64,000 bases of DNA from Hormiphora californensis (Eukaryota > Ctenophora > Tentaculata > Cydippida > Pleurobrachiidae). A program made the position numbers and the translations under genes. Shown here in pieces: positions 1 to 11,252 of this stretch (position 1 is the first letter of the stretch; each line of letters opens with the position of its first letter). Where the stretch lies: positions 402,451 through 466,450 of the forward strand of contig CM035355.1 in assembly GCA_020137815.1 (NCBI GenBank), written 5' to 3'. The notes below the pieces were generated by a model that saw only the letters and a list, made by a program, of their open reading frames with translations, made no database searches and was not told where the DNA came from.

Positions 1-192
1 TTTGGAGCGTGGTGAGAGAGGGTCGAGCAAGGCAAAGATAAGAGCGAGCAGTGACGTGTGTGTAAGTTTGTGTTAGGAATTGTTGAGTACCTAATACCTA
101 ATAAGTAGGGCAGATATGGCTGCCTTGCGCTCCAACACTAAATATTAATACAAAACTAATCCCTTTCTCACTCCTCCCTATCTCTTCACCAG

Positions 193-3100
193 ATATTTGA
201 TACGGCGGGTCAGGAACGATTCAGAAGTCTAACCCACTCATACTATCGGGATGCACACGGTAACTACTATATTGGTTTCGGAGTTTCTTTAAGAATTTTG
301 GTATCTTTAGAATGACTAGGACCAGTAAACACCCCAATACGATCCATATTATAAAGTCCGTCCCAGGAGGTGGACCAGGACTTGGTCCAGCTGTTGGAAC
401 TGTAAAGTGAGTGTGTGAGATCTGTGAGTTAGTCTACTGAAACACTGTGATAGGATACACACACACCAGTTCATACGCCACTACTAAATTCAGCTATTTC
501 GACGGCAATACGTTTCGGCTCACTTACCCTCTACAATTGAAGTTGTCACTGTAGATAAAACTAGCCAAGTTAGTAGCATGCCCAGCTTCAGTAGAGAGGT
601 CAGGAAGATTATGTGGAGGTCTTCCTAACCTAAAATTATCTTTGCATTACACACGATATAAAGTTTTCAGCTCGAACTTATCAGGCACCAGAACTATCGC
701 AGGAAAAAACTTTATGAAAACCATGGGCGGCGGGGGGGGGGGGTCATTACGATCTGAGTGTTTATGGTGTACACCGCCAAAGTTAATTTTTTCCAACCTT
801 TCACCCCAAACTCATGCACATGTGACTCCGGTCAGTTCTCATCTTGCCAATCCGTTTTCCGGGAACCCCTGGCCAAAGGACATTAAAATTCACATACCGA
901 CCAAGTTTCATATCGATTGGATAAGATTTTGGGTGGCTACGGTGAAAAATATCGTATTTTTGGCATTTTTAACTTTCCCGACGCGATTTACGACCCTTAA
1001 ACATTGAGTTGCGGGAAATCGCCATCAAGTAAAATGAAGTTCAAACGATTCTCTTTCCCCACCATGGTGTTAGTTTTTTATTTAGAGCCGTTTTCAGGGT
1101 CTTAGAAGCGTTTGAAAAATGTAAGTCTTTTTGTCGCAATGACGTCACCCCGTGACGTCACTGCTGTAAAGATCGGATCAAAAATCTGAGCCCGTACTTA
1201 CATCCGCCTTGGTCCAAGGTACCAGTGTACAAATTTTCAGGGGTCTAGCTCAAAAACTGTGGGAGGAGTTTGAAAAAAAATTATCGGACTGACTGACTAA
1301 CATTATGGAATCACTGCGCTGGCAAGCGCAAAGGTGGCCCCATCCAACCCCCCGAAAAAAATTCCCCCAAAAAACGGCCCGCTTGCTCACAGCGTATATA
1401 TAGTTATTTCATACTTTTAGCCCATTTTGGCACTTTTTGACACGCCATAACTCCGGAACCGGATGAGCTAGGAAGCTGAAATTTTGTACTCAGAAGCTTC
1501 TTGTAGACATCTATCGATGGTAAAAATTTCAAGTGGCTAGCTCATTTTGTTCAAAAGTTAAAACACCACCCCCAAAACAGAAAATTCAGTGTGGGGATAA
1601 CTAGGTTGATACATATACATACATAGATAGATGTATAGACGCTTTATTACCTTCCGTTTGGTCCCAGTTTGAGACGAACCAGACATCGTACGACCTTAAA
1701 CCAAGCGGCATTCGACAGATAATTGTCTTGTGCATGTACCCATTTGGGTGGCGACTCTCAATCTTACCTATGACGCGCGCAATGACGTCACGAGTGACAT
1801 CATTGCGCGAGATCGACTAACTTTTTTCAAACGCCTCTAGCACCCTGAAGACGTGTTCCGATTTCTGATTTGACGAAAAAACGTTACCGGCAAATTGTCT
1901 GAACTTTCAGTTACTATATCGCGAATTTTCGTAGCTCATCATTTTGAGCCCTTCAATCGCGTCGGAAGTCAAAAATTTGACGAAAAATTCAGTAAAATGA
2001 ACGTTTTTCGAGTAAAAACTCCCTTTCCTGACCACTGTGGTCAATGATACTTTACAAGCTCCTTCAGGGTATTCATTCAAAATATATTGTGATGCAATTA
2101 CGTCGTTACGTCGTCACTAATTACGTCAGATGACGTCATAATGACGTCAAAATTACGATTTTCACAGAAATTCGTCTCGTTTCTCATATAACACATCATT
2201 TTGACAATTTTACATCATGAAATCCCCATGAAATAATGTCATACTGACATTAGAAACCAAAAAGGGACCTAAATTAAGCCAAAAACTAATTGGAATTAGT
2301 TGGCCGGAAAGGTGGCCCACTTACACCTTTGCCTGATGCCGGGTTTTATTTTAAAATGTATCAGGGATATAAGAGGTGAGTGAAATAGAGAAAGAGAAAG
2401 GGTGAGAGAGAGATTGAGATACCGACGTGACGTGAAGAGAATGACAGTTCGTGGTACCCGGTAGCAGCAAAAGGTGTAAGTGGGCCACCTTTCCGGCTAA
2501 CTAATTCCAATTAGTTTTTGGCTTAATTTATTATATGGATTTATGAAACCTCCCATCCAACATCCCCCCTTTCTCTCTGTCTCTGTCTCTGCATCTACTA
2601 TCTCTCTCTGAATCTCTCTCTGTCTCTGAATCTGTCTCTGTCTCTGAATCTGTCTCTGTCTCTGTTCCTGTACATTTTAAGTTTGATACTATTGATGAAG
2701 ATGTGAATCGTATGGTACTGCTGCTATGCTGATGTTGTACCACTATATCATGATAATCACAGATGATATTGTTGTGTGTGCGGAACGCGCGGATCTCTAA
2801 AAATAGAGGACACCGCGCGAAACTCCCACACTCACGTGTGATGCAATATGTGTGTATTATCACACAGTGTGAGAGTGTGTTATTGTCCATGCTGATTAAT
2901 TGCTCGGGCCTCATCACTCTTAGTTCACGTATTGTGTCCCCTGTAAACCCCTTCAAGCTGATCGCTTGCCAACACACTGTGCAGTTGTATTATAACGCTA
3001 TGTTAGCTATGGTATTTTGTTAACCATCTCAATCTTCTTACAGCGTTGTTACTGGTATACGATGTGACGTGTAACGAATCTTTTCTAAATGTTAGGGTGA

Positions 3101-4337
3101 GTAGAACCATCCAATCACATGACCGCCAAAAATTGTCCGATTTTTCACTAGTCAGAAAGTCAATATCCCTACTCAACATACTATTTTATATACCGTGTCA
3201 TTCCATTACATAGTACATACAACTTATCATCTGCCATACCTCACCCTTAAATATCGGGCAAATACATGCTTGAAAATCGACAACGTTAAATTTCAGCCTT
3301 ATTAGTTCTCCCCAACAGTTAGTAGAACTACCTTCCCTCCCCCATGATTGGTTGTCAGTTGTTGAGGACCATGCTAGTCCCTTCACCCCTCCTTCCCTCC
3401 CCCAGGACTGGTTGTCAGTTGTTGAGGACCATGCTAGTCCCTTCACCCCTCCTTCCCTCCCCCAGGATTGGTTGTCAGTTGTTGAGGACCATGCTAGTCC
3501 CTTCATCCCTCCTTCCCTCCCCCAGGATTGGTTGTCAGTTGTTGAGGACCATGCTAGTCCCTTCACCCCTCCTTCCCTCCCCCAGGATTGGTTGTTAGTT
3601 GTTGAGGACCATGCTAGTCCCTTCACCCCTCCTTCCCTCCCCCAGGATTGGTTGTCAGTTGTTGAGGACCATGCTAGTCCAGACGTTGTGGTTATGATCC
3701 TTGGAAACAAGGCAGATAAGACGGGGGAGAGAGTTGTGAAAAGTGAACAGGGGGAAAGGCTTGCAAAGGTAAAGTGGTGACATGGTGACTAAGTTATGAG
3801 ATGTTAGCTAATTAGTTAGTAATTAGTAGGTAAACACATAATCATGATGATGAAGGTTTTGCAGAGTTTGCTCAGAAGACCTAAACTTTATCAGAAACTA
3901 ACAATATGTTATTGACTTCAGGAATACGGGGTTGCCTTTTTGGAGACGAGCGCTAAAACGGGACTAAATGTTGATCTAGCCTTCATGGCTATTGCAAAGT
4001 AAGAATTAGAGAGAAAAGTATATAAGCAACTTTAGATAATATATATCTTTGATCTTTGCAACTCAAGTTGCTTCTTTGGTCGCGGTTTTCCTTGGGCACG
4101 TCGCGCCCCTCTAGCTCTGTTCGCGTGCCCGCAGGGCGCTCCCCTCGGGGGTTTTCCTATCTAAATGTCTAATATGATAAAAACCTAAATCTACAATTAT
4201 ACAAAATATTGCCGAAAAATAACCTTATTTTATTTCACAGGGACATCAAAGCAAAGCGATCCCTAAAGTCAATGGACAAGGAGTTTAATATGAATGATTT
4301 TATTGACGAAAAGAAACAGTCGTCAAATTGTTGCTAG
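193..4337 (+). CDS. Rab26/Rab37-type small GTPase, 3' part (5 exons seen)
   Basis: Membrane-anchored small GTPase of vesicle traffic and regulated secretion. Exons 193-259, 3044-3096, 3646-3768, 3922-3998 and 4241-4337 have GT-AG borders and matching phases. Visible motifs are the switch II block DTAGQERFRS followed by YYRDAHA, then LLLVYDVT, the guanine-specificity motif GNKADK, and the ETSAKTG loop. The protein ends in SSNCC, a C-terminal double cysteine expected to be geranylgeranylated. The AHALLLVYDVT and GNKAD...ERVVKSEQGE pattern fits the Rab26/Rab37 branch better than Rab8/10, but the exact orthologue is inferred. The P-loop and switch I exons must lie before position 193 or outside the window. 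The intron between 259 and 3044 is almost entirely repeats. The acceptor of the third exon is embedded in a 60 bp tandem array, described separately. Confidence 0.9.
640..2265. repeat. Degenerate interspersed repeat in a Rab intron
   Basis: This intronic stretch has no supported exon. It carries several TGACGTCA-type palindromes (near 1140, 1154, 1783, 2130 and 2143). A segment near 1470-1560 resembles 48370-48460 (shared AGCTGAAATTTTGTACTC), so it is a dispersed family. I see no clear termini. The short open frame at 642-1007 has no recognisable domain. Confidence 0.5.
2270..2530. mobile_element. MITE with about 60 bp terminal inverted repeats
   Basis: The left end (TAAATTAAGCCAAAAAC...) is repeated inverted at the right end (...GTTTTTGGCTTAATTTA). 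The arms extend about 60 bp, through a shared CCGGAAAGGTGGCCCACTTA block. The centre is GA-rich and has no coding potential. The termini resemble those of the element at 49564-50003, which suggests one family. Confidence 0.8.
3331..3680 (+). repeat. 60 bp tandem array over a Rab splice acceptor
   Basis: Six units of 60 bp, with the exon-start GAT at 3346, 3406, 3466, 3526, 3586 and 3646. Each unit holds a pyrimidine tract, a CAG acceptor (mutated to CAT in the first copy) and the first 35 bases of the Rab exon (DWLSVVEDHAS). The unit is 20 codons long and open throughout. The last copy continues into the rest of the exon. Splicing to any earlier intact acceptor would keep the frame and insert 20-residue blocks ending SPFTPPSLPQ. 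Confidence 0.92.
4050..4165. repeat. GC-rich dispersed repeat in the last Rab intron
   Basis: Contains TTGGGCACGTCGCGCCCC followed by TTCGCG and GCAGGGCGCTCCCCTCG. The reverse complement recurs near 59520-59590 with small changes. It contrasts sharply with the AT-rich intron around it. A SINE or other short dispersed repeat is likely. I could not fit a tRNA or 5S promoter. Confidence 0.55.
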
Positions 4338-5570
4338 GAATGATTACTAGGGGTAACAACAGGTTGCTAGGATTGGTTGCTAGGGTTACAACAGGTTGCT
4401 ATGGCATGTAAAACTAATATTAAATTGAAGAATAGGGCAACAGGGCGGTTGCAGAGCGACACCGAATTGCTAATCAGAGGGTTGGAAGTAAGAGAAAGAC
4501 GGCTATACAGTTGTAATTGTGTACAGTTTATTAATATTATTTATCCCTGGCACCTAAAATATTAAAATATGCCTGATGAATATTATTAATTTTTGGGAAA
4601 AGTATTTGCAATATATATTTTTTTTAGATTTCAGAAGTATATGCAATGTAAGGTTGTACATGTAGGAGCCCTAGATCTCTCCCCCCATAAGAGCCATCTG
4701 CTCTTATGGGGAGTCAGCCGAATACACACACTAGGGGAGGGAGAATCGAAAAACCGGGATAACCCGTGCGTTCATAATCCCCCGATTCTTATCAGTTTAT
4801 TCTCGTTGCAAAGTTATACCCAAGCCTCCCTCACGCAGCGATAACGCGTGATGCCGCATCACTAATACTAATACATAAATGATGCCACTCCTCTCACCCC
4901 GCCTGTCTCTTTTCCTTCCCTTTTTGTACTACTCAATCAAAGATATCTCGTTAAGTTGTTGAAATCGTGTGTTGAGATCTCACCATACATACCAGTACAA
5001 AACTTCCTTGCCAGCGGGTGAAAATGTGTCTGAGATTGGGCTCCTTCTTAAATTTAATTTACCAATTTGAGAAATTCTCAATGTTAACCATATCGCAAAT
5101 TCCACATTCATATTGGTTAACATATTTTAATTTTATTTAATGGTACAGGGTTCGAGTTATATAGTTGTGATATCACATGCACCTTCTTTATATCACATGC
5201 ACAAGTCGTCAAGTCACACTCACATTCACTGGAGTTTTTGCCTAGTTATTTTCATTTATTTTAAATTTAATGAGCGATTTGTGTTGATTTGAAAGATTGA
5301 AACCTCATAAATGAGTTTTAATTAAATTAAATTATCAAGAAAATATTATATCATTGGTATTTGGTAAAAATACAGATAACGCAGATTACGCACTACACGT
5401 AGGCCATATATGTCTGATGTTCATGTTGGTCGCGCGGCTTTTAATTTGCGCGTGTAAAATCTGCGCGCGATTTCTACTTTTAAGATGGATCTCTCTCCGG
5501 ACAAATCTTTTTTTTATGTATGTTTTCCCGTCAATTTTTTTAAAGACGGCCAGCGTTAAAACTTAAAATA
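4338..5570. other. Intergenic stretch without a supported gene
   Basis: Mostly AT-rich sequence downstream of the Rab stop codon. A perfect 11 bp stem with a 7-base loop lies at 4683-4711 (CCCCATAAGAG / CTCTTATGGGG). The short open frames here show no domain and no splice context. Confidence 0.5.
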
Positions 5571-6540
5571 TGGGTGTTTCGTGAGACGTGAGTACTGACA
5601 AACGGTTTTTTAAGGTTAGGGCTAAAGTAGGGTTTGGGTTGGGGTTAGGCCTTGACATTTCCTACCGGATAAACTTTGAGTTAGCCAAAACGGTTGAGTG
5701 GTTTGGCGGTTAGCAGTGCACACCTGTAAACAAGCCACGAAACACCCAGATCGTAACGGCGCCCTCCGAGATGGGTTGAAAAGCGCTGCCTTATCCCGCG
5801 CTGCGGGCCAGCAGCGTTTGCTAAAAATCTGGGTGCCTTCCATTGCTAACAATTCATTTGAAAAGCGCTGCCTTATTCCTGCGTGGGCCGGCCAGCGTTA
5901 AAATCTGGGTGTTTTGGGAGTGCTGACAAACGGTTTTTTAGGGTTAGGGCTAAAGTAGGGTTAGGGTTAGGGTTGGGGATAGGCAGGGGCGGTGCGCGGC
6001 TTTCAGCCGCTCTGGTCAAAATGCGGCCGAAACATTTTTAACTCACGCGTTCCGTCAAAATACCCAATGCGGATGGTCCGCATTGGCTATTTTGACGTAG
6101 CGCGCCGATCAAAAAATACTGCGACGGCAAAAAAACCTTTGTGGCACGCGGATTTCACTAAAAATCTCATTTGAAACATCAAATTTTGAGAAAAATTGAC
6201 CCTTTTCCTTGAATTTTTTCTTTTTCTCTCCGTGATCCAAAGTAAAAATGCGGACGCGTCCGCATCGTCCGCATGGCAGAGCCGCCCCTGGGGTTAGGCC
6301 TTGACATTCCCTACCATATAAACTTTGAATCAGCCAAAACGGTTGAGTGGTTTGGCGGTTAGAGCCATTTTAGTGAATCAACTTTTTTGGCAGCGTGCAC
6401 CTGTAAACAGGCCTCCAAACACCCAGATCGTAACGGCGCCCGCGTGGGCCAGCAAGGTTTGCCAAACAATTCATCGATTTCGGCGGTCGAGACGGGTTAG
6501 GGCTGTTGTTAGGTTCGGGTTAGGGTTTTGTTTGGGGTTG
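5570..6540. repeat. Dispersed repeat block with telomere-like TTAGGG runs
   Basis: Two related cassettes recur. GACAAACGGTTTTTTA followed by GGTTAGGGCTAAAGTAGGG occurs near 5597 and 5925. CCAAAACGGTTGAGTGG with GTAAACA...CACCCAGATCGTAACGGCGCCC occurs near 5690-5765 and 6335-6440, with a weaker relative at 7976-8037. The runs at 5936-5985 and 6496-6540 contain several TTAGGG units mixed with variants, like interstitial telomeric sequence. Confidence 0.65.
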
Positions 6541-8110
6541 TTTGTTGTTGTTGTTGTATGCGCCTCCGCTTCCAATCCTCTACTTGTGATTTTATCCCGT
6601 CCGGCAGCCAGTTCCTCACGCCCGAGAAGGACGGAGCTCAGGTTCCAGAGTTTCCTCTTTCCCCCGGGAGAGTTTTCTTCCTCCGTCTTATGTCCATGGT
6701 TTTGGAGATAAGGGTGGAATCGTCTCCCATAACTATCTTAACAGGTCCCATGAAGAGGACCGCACCAGCACTGTTTTCACATTGTGCCAGTCTCGGATAT
6801 CTCCAGCGACCCTTGGTGAGTGGCATCTCAGCATTGATCGCTCTAGATGTGGCCTTGGCTAGGACAATTCGGACGCTCCATTGACTATGGCACCTTTGTA
6901 GATTTTGCGCTGCCAACCTCTGATTTGTAATCAGTACTCCATGTGGGTTCATGGAACATCACTTTTTGTTCGTGATGCAGATGCAGCGTCCGGCCGTTCA
7001 TGGGGTAGTTAGGGCAGGTTCCTTCCCAATTAACGGAACTCTGGCGTGTGAAATGTTTAGTGGGTTAGGTATCTATGTGCGTCACTCATAGAAATTTGTT
7101 TTGTAGCATGGGATAGTGGTTTGTTCTGTTTGTTGATCAGGTTTTTGTGGAGGCTTGTTTGTTGGTAGAGAAGGATGATGTTGGTTTGTTACCTTCATCG
7201 TTTGGGGGGTAATCGCCATTTGGGAATCTCCTACGCTTCTCATGGACTTTTGAAGAAGCGTAGGTAGTAGCGAGGCTACTGGTTAGTGTAGTTTCTCCCT
7301 GTTGGGCTACGGAAACACCCCTTGAGTTTATCTCGACCTCGGCGTGGGAATTTTGCCGAGAGTCGGTGGTAGCTAACCAGTTATGACCTAGCTTGTTAGA
7401 CCTTTTATACCTGTCCAGAGGCTAGGTGGACAGAAGGTAGATGGGGGCCAGTTGAGATTAGACCTCCTCCAGCCTGGACTTTTGCTGGAGGACGGGTTTT
7501 GGCCGGTATTTAGCCATCTACTTTGGCCCAGTGCACAAGGCTGGGGAGATGGTGTAATACCGGCCGGGGGGTATCTCTATTCAGAGAGAGATGAGTCATG
7601 AGCGGATTAGAGAAAGGAAGAGAGAAAAACACACCACCCAAGGAGGGCAGCTCTGTTTCCTTGGAGTGGTATGTGAGATGCTCCAGGCAGTTCAAGAGCT
7701 TCATGGTTTACCCCGGGGTATGCCGGGTCACCCCTGAAGATTCCCTGTCTGGTCTGTAGGACACTATTGCTATCTAAAAAAATAGACATTAGCCGCGGCC
7801 TGCATCTCAAGGGCGTGGGAAGGAATCTCACCCTCCTTGTTTGGGGTTAATGGTTATCGGATAGTGCTATCGATTCTCTACTAGATACCGTTTAGTTTAC
7901 TCAAATCGGCCATGTGGTTGCGTGGCTATAGCTGTTTGAAAAAAGTCGGTTTAGGAAATAAAAGTGTACTCTTCTTGCCAGCGTGCAACTGTAAACAGGC
8001 TGCAAGGCACCCAGATTATAATCGCACCCTCGTGCGGCTTGCAATTAGTGGGTAACCCTGGATGCCACTGAAACTAGCCCTTTTTGTGTGGTGAATGGTG
8101 ATCAGTAGCG
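6541..8110. other. Probable old interspersed element, no gene identified
   Basis: Moderate GC, with many short overlapping open frames on both strands and no recognisable domain or consistent splice sites. The composition differs from the AT-rich flanks, so a degenerate retroelement is possible, but I see no reverse transcriptase motif here. Confidence 0.35.
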
Positions 8111-8127
8111 TGGAGATAATTCCAAAT

Positions 8128-8142
8128 AGTGGCATACACACG

Positions 8143-8176
<34 letters not shown>

Positions 8177-8180
8177 CACC
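8128..8180. repeat. (CA)n microsatellite
   Basis: About 50 bases of nearly pure CA dinucleotide repeat with a few interruptions. Confidence 0.9.
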
Positions 8181-8264
8181 GATATGATAGATGATGTGGA
8201 AATGTTATTGTGTCTAGCATCCTGTGACATGTATTGTAGTATATTGTATAGGCATCATGTATAC

Positions 8265-8408
8265 TCCATTTTTTTCAACTGTTCACCCCCCAAAGTCGTG
8301 CGCGGAATTGTTTTGCACGTTTATCACATGTTAACATATAGCGCGCGCCACCCAAATTCTAATTTTTATTAAATTTCAGTTTTTGGGTGAACAGTTGAAA
8401 AAAAATGG
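8265..8408. mobile_element. Short MITE, about 144 bp
   Basis: Terminal inverted repeats of about 25 bp: TCCATTTTTTTCAACTGTTC at the left and GAACAGTTGAAAAAAAATGG at the right, with no coding potential between. It lies just beyond the 3' end of the arrestin gene and may contribute to its 3' UTR. Confidence 0.75.
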
Positions 8409-8522
8409 ACTTTATGTATAATAATACACTTCATTGAATTTCTAAAACTTACTAAAACTCCCCTACGGAGATCTTATCTACATCTATCTACACACAATTC
8501 TGAAAGTATCTTACAGCGCCTC

Positions 8523-10454
8523 TCAAAGTTCTACAATGATATCTCTCTCCTCAATGTCTTGTGATCCACTCTCATTATCCGGCAGGTAATCATCGGGGAA
8601 CTTTGGTAGGGATGGAGTCACATTTTCAGATGTTGTATTCTCGTGTAAAGTACCCTCATCATCACCCTCGTCCTGTGAAGAGTTTCTCCGCACCACTATC
8701 GTCTGTGGAATGTCCTCATCCTCATCTACAGCTCCGTCGTCCGGCAGCGTCTCACCGTCATCAATAGTGTTATCTCGCTCACACGGTGGCCTCCCTTTGC
8801 TGCTATCACTACTGCTACTACTGCTACTACTGCTGGAAACACTGACTTTCTTGGCAAGTTTAATATTAACTGCTGGTACTGCAGGTTTTGGGGAGGTGGT
8901 GAACTTGGCCATACTCTCATCGGCACGACGGAGAATTTTCTGTGAAACCTCAATCAGTGTTATGTCCAAATCGACAAACAAGTCAAATCCATTGTTGAGT
9001 CGCGTTGACACGCGAATGAGATACTTGCAGCTAATAAACTGACTCTTACTGACCGATTGCAGATCGGCCGATGTGAGAGTAAACGGTAAAACAGTTTCAA
9101 ACTTCTTTTCTTTTCCTGCATCTGCATCTTTGTACTTTTCAATTTGTAACACGTGCCTCATGTTGTTCTCGTGGAAGTTTCCATCCTTCAGACTGATATA
9201 CCGTCCTAGGATGACCGAAATTACTCCAATTTCATCCGCTGCCCCCTCGCTTAAGCTACATCGAATGTTGACGGTATCTCCAAACGAGTAACAAGATCGG
9301 TCGGTCTCGGCAGTGAGAGTAACCGAGCCCCGGGGCAGACAAGTGAAGTAGTACAGCTTGATACGCTCAGATCTGGGTTGACATTGATAGTTATACGGGG
9401 GTGCCTCGCACAACACAATGAAATCCTTTGCGATGATCTGGTTTTCATGGAGATCAACAAGGAGGAAAGCGTACTCAATGCACGCTCGGACATCCTCCTC
9501 AGGAGAGACAAACCGAAATGAGGAGGGGAGGTCAGGTGGGAACTGGTAGGTAAATTTGAAGACAAAGTCTGATTGTCCTTCATCACTGTGCACAAGGTCC
9601 ACATACTCCGTGAAGAATGTTTGGATTTCACTGTGTCCATCCCATCCTACCGACTGGCTCCCCTCACAAATGAGGGACAGGGTCAACTGTGCAACGTCAA
9701 AGTGCTCCTTCATCAACAAAACCGTCCCTCGGACAACCTTGGAAGGGTAAACCAGTGTATCGGCTAGACTGATCCTCACAGTTTTCTCCTTCTCCTCCTC
9801 GACCACTACAGTGCTCTCTCCATCAAGGGTGTCATCGTCATCAACTCGTGTGTAATCAGGTTCCTCGTGATGGAACTCTCTCTGTGAGGTCTGCACAATA
9901 GAACCCTCGTCCAAGTTTTCTAAAGCAGATGGAAGGACGTCCTCGGAGAAGGTCGGATCCTCGAGTTGATCCCCCTTTTCAGGAGGGTCAACATTCTCTG
10001 AGATACTATCCCTGGGAAGCATATCAAATGCTATCACTGCCTCAGGAGCATAGCTTGATATGAATAACTTTGCATCGTCCATACCAGCGTCCACATCCTC
10101 AGAGGGGGCACAGGAGAACTTCCTTGAGGACATGTCACCATAAATATCTTCCTCCTCCTCCTCATCGTTCTTCTTTGGGGTAGACGACATGTCACCGTAA
10201 ATATCATCTGCTTCCTCATCCTCCTCTTTCTCCATCTTGTTAACTGTGCTATAAATATCATCCTCTTCCTCTAGATCAGGTTGAGCTGCCCTATCATCTT
10301 CATCGTATTTCTCAGTGCTATCATCACCATTCACCCCGTTTGAAAGTCCGTTCATCGTTCCGTACAAATCCTCCGGATGGGTGTCATGGTGACCATTACC
10401 ATGGCAACCCTCCTGGAGTTTCATCGCTCCATTATTATAGTCCGCTACATCCAT
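8523..10454 (-). CDS. Alpha-arrestin (ARRDC-like) with acidic tyrosine-motif N-terminus
   Basis: Single-exon CDS of 643 residues. The arrestin_N fold spans about residues 224-352 (TVRISLADTLVYPSKVVRG...) and arrestin_C about 365-505 (LPRGSVTLTAETDRSCYSFGD...). Alpha-arrestins are adaptors that couple membrane receptors to ubiquitin ligases and endocytosis. Residues 1-223 form a long acidic extension with four tyrosine motifs: EDLYGTM (Tyr31), DDIYSTV (Tyr68), DDIYGDM (Tyr86) and EDIYGDM (Tyr105). The C-terminus has a polyserine run at about 540-552 and is acidic. I find no PPxY motif, which many alpha-arrestins use to recruit NEDD4-family ligases (PPYNY at 352 does not fit). An acceptor-like CAG at 10543-10545 (read on the - strand) implies a 5' UTR intron just upstream. 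The start is the first ATG of the long open frame. Confidence 0.88.
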   Translation of the reverse strand: MDVADYNNGAMKLQEGCHGNGHHDTHPEDLYGTMNGLSNGVNGDDSTEKYDEDDRAAQPDLEEEDDIYSTVNKMEKEEDEEADDIYGDMSSTPKKNDEEEEEDIYGDMSSRKFSCAPSEDVDAGMDDAKLFISSYAPEAVIAFDMLPRDSISENVDPPEKGDQLEDPTFSEDVLPSALENLDEGSIVQTSQREFHHEEPDYTRVDDDDTLDGESTVVVEEEKEKTVRISLADTLVYPSKVVRGTVLLMKEHFDVAQLTLSLICEGSQSVGWDGHSEIQTFFTEYVDLVHSDEGQSDFVFKFTYQFPPDLPSSFRFVSPEEDVRACIEYAFLLVDLHENQIIAKDFIVLCEAPPYNYQCQPRSERIKLYYFTCLPRGSVTLTAETDRSCYSFGDTVNIRCSLSEGAADEIGVISVILGRYISLKDGNFHENNMRHVLQIEKYKDADAGKEKKFETVLPFTLTSADLQSVSKSQFISCKYLIRVSTRLNNGFDLFVDLDITLIEVSQKILRRADESMAKFTTSPKPAVPAVNIKLAKKVSVSSSSSSSSSSDSSKGRPPCERDNTIDDGETLPDDGAVDEDEDIPQTIVVRRNSSQDEGDDEGTLHENTTSENVTPSLPKFPDDYLPDNESGSQDIEERDIIVEL

Positions 10455-10974
10455 TGAAATAAAGGTCGGGCACCTCTCCTGTGGATCTATCTTGGTAGAA
10501 GAAAGGGTGGAGTCATGGTTGTAGCTTTGTTGATCTGGTCAGCTGCAATGTAGAGGTGTGGTTAGAAGATATAAAACAACGCAATATCATGAACATATGC
10601 AATACAGGTAAGTTAGAACTTGGCAAAGTGAGATACTGAATTCTGTTTGAAAACGCTTAGTACTTGAATGCAGTAGTAATGTGGTCATTATTGTATGGCC
10701 TGTTTTAAATCACTAAAGCGAGAATTAGCAGACATACTAAATAGCAACGGTCAGAGGAAAGTAAGCGAGTCATCGGTCATAATGTACACATCTATAGAGG
10801 GAGGGAAGTGAGACAAACTATAGAGCAAGGGGAGATGGAGGAAGGAGAGGTTTAGTTGGAGAGAGAGTGTGTAGCCCACAAATAGAGAGCTCGATCTAAG
10901 CGGGCCTCGATGCAACACAGACTCTTTTGCTCTCTTAGTCTCTTACACGTGCACTGTATGGTTTATAGCGAGAG

Positions 10975-11200
10975 ATACAAAGGGAGAGAGAGAGAGAGAG
11001 AGATACAAAGGGAGAAAGAGGGAGAGAGAGAGAGAGGAGAGAGAGAATAGAGAGAAAGAGAGAGAGAGAGAGATGTAGTAGAGGAGAGAGATATGAGAGA
11101 GATCCATCTCTCGCTCTACTTATCTCTCTATCGTCGCTCTCCTCTCTCTCTCTCTCTCGCTCTCCTTTCTCTCTCTTCCCTCTCTCTCTCCACCCTCTCG
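10975..11200. repeat. GA/TC low-complexity inverted tract
   Basis: About 120 bases of GAGA-rich sequence are followed by about 80 bases of TCTC-rich sequence, so the tract can fold back on itself. Reading frames through it are artefacts. Confidence 0.85.
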
Positions 11201-11252
11201 TTCGCCTCTTAGAGGGTACATCTCTGTAGAAGAGGAGTGAAAATAAGGTATA

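Noticed and set aside
3198-3710. 170-codon - strand frame through the 60 bp repeat
   Set aside because: It is the antisense reading of the Rab acceptor array. The + strand explains the region through a conserved exon and splice sites.
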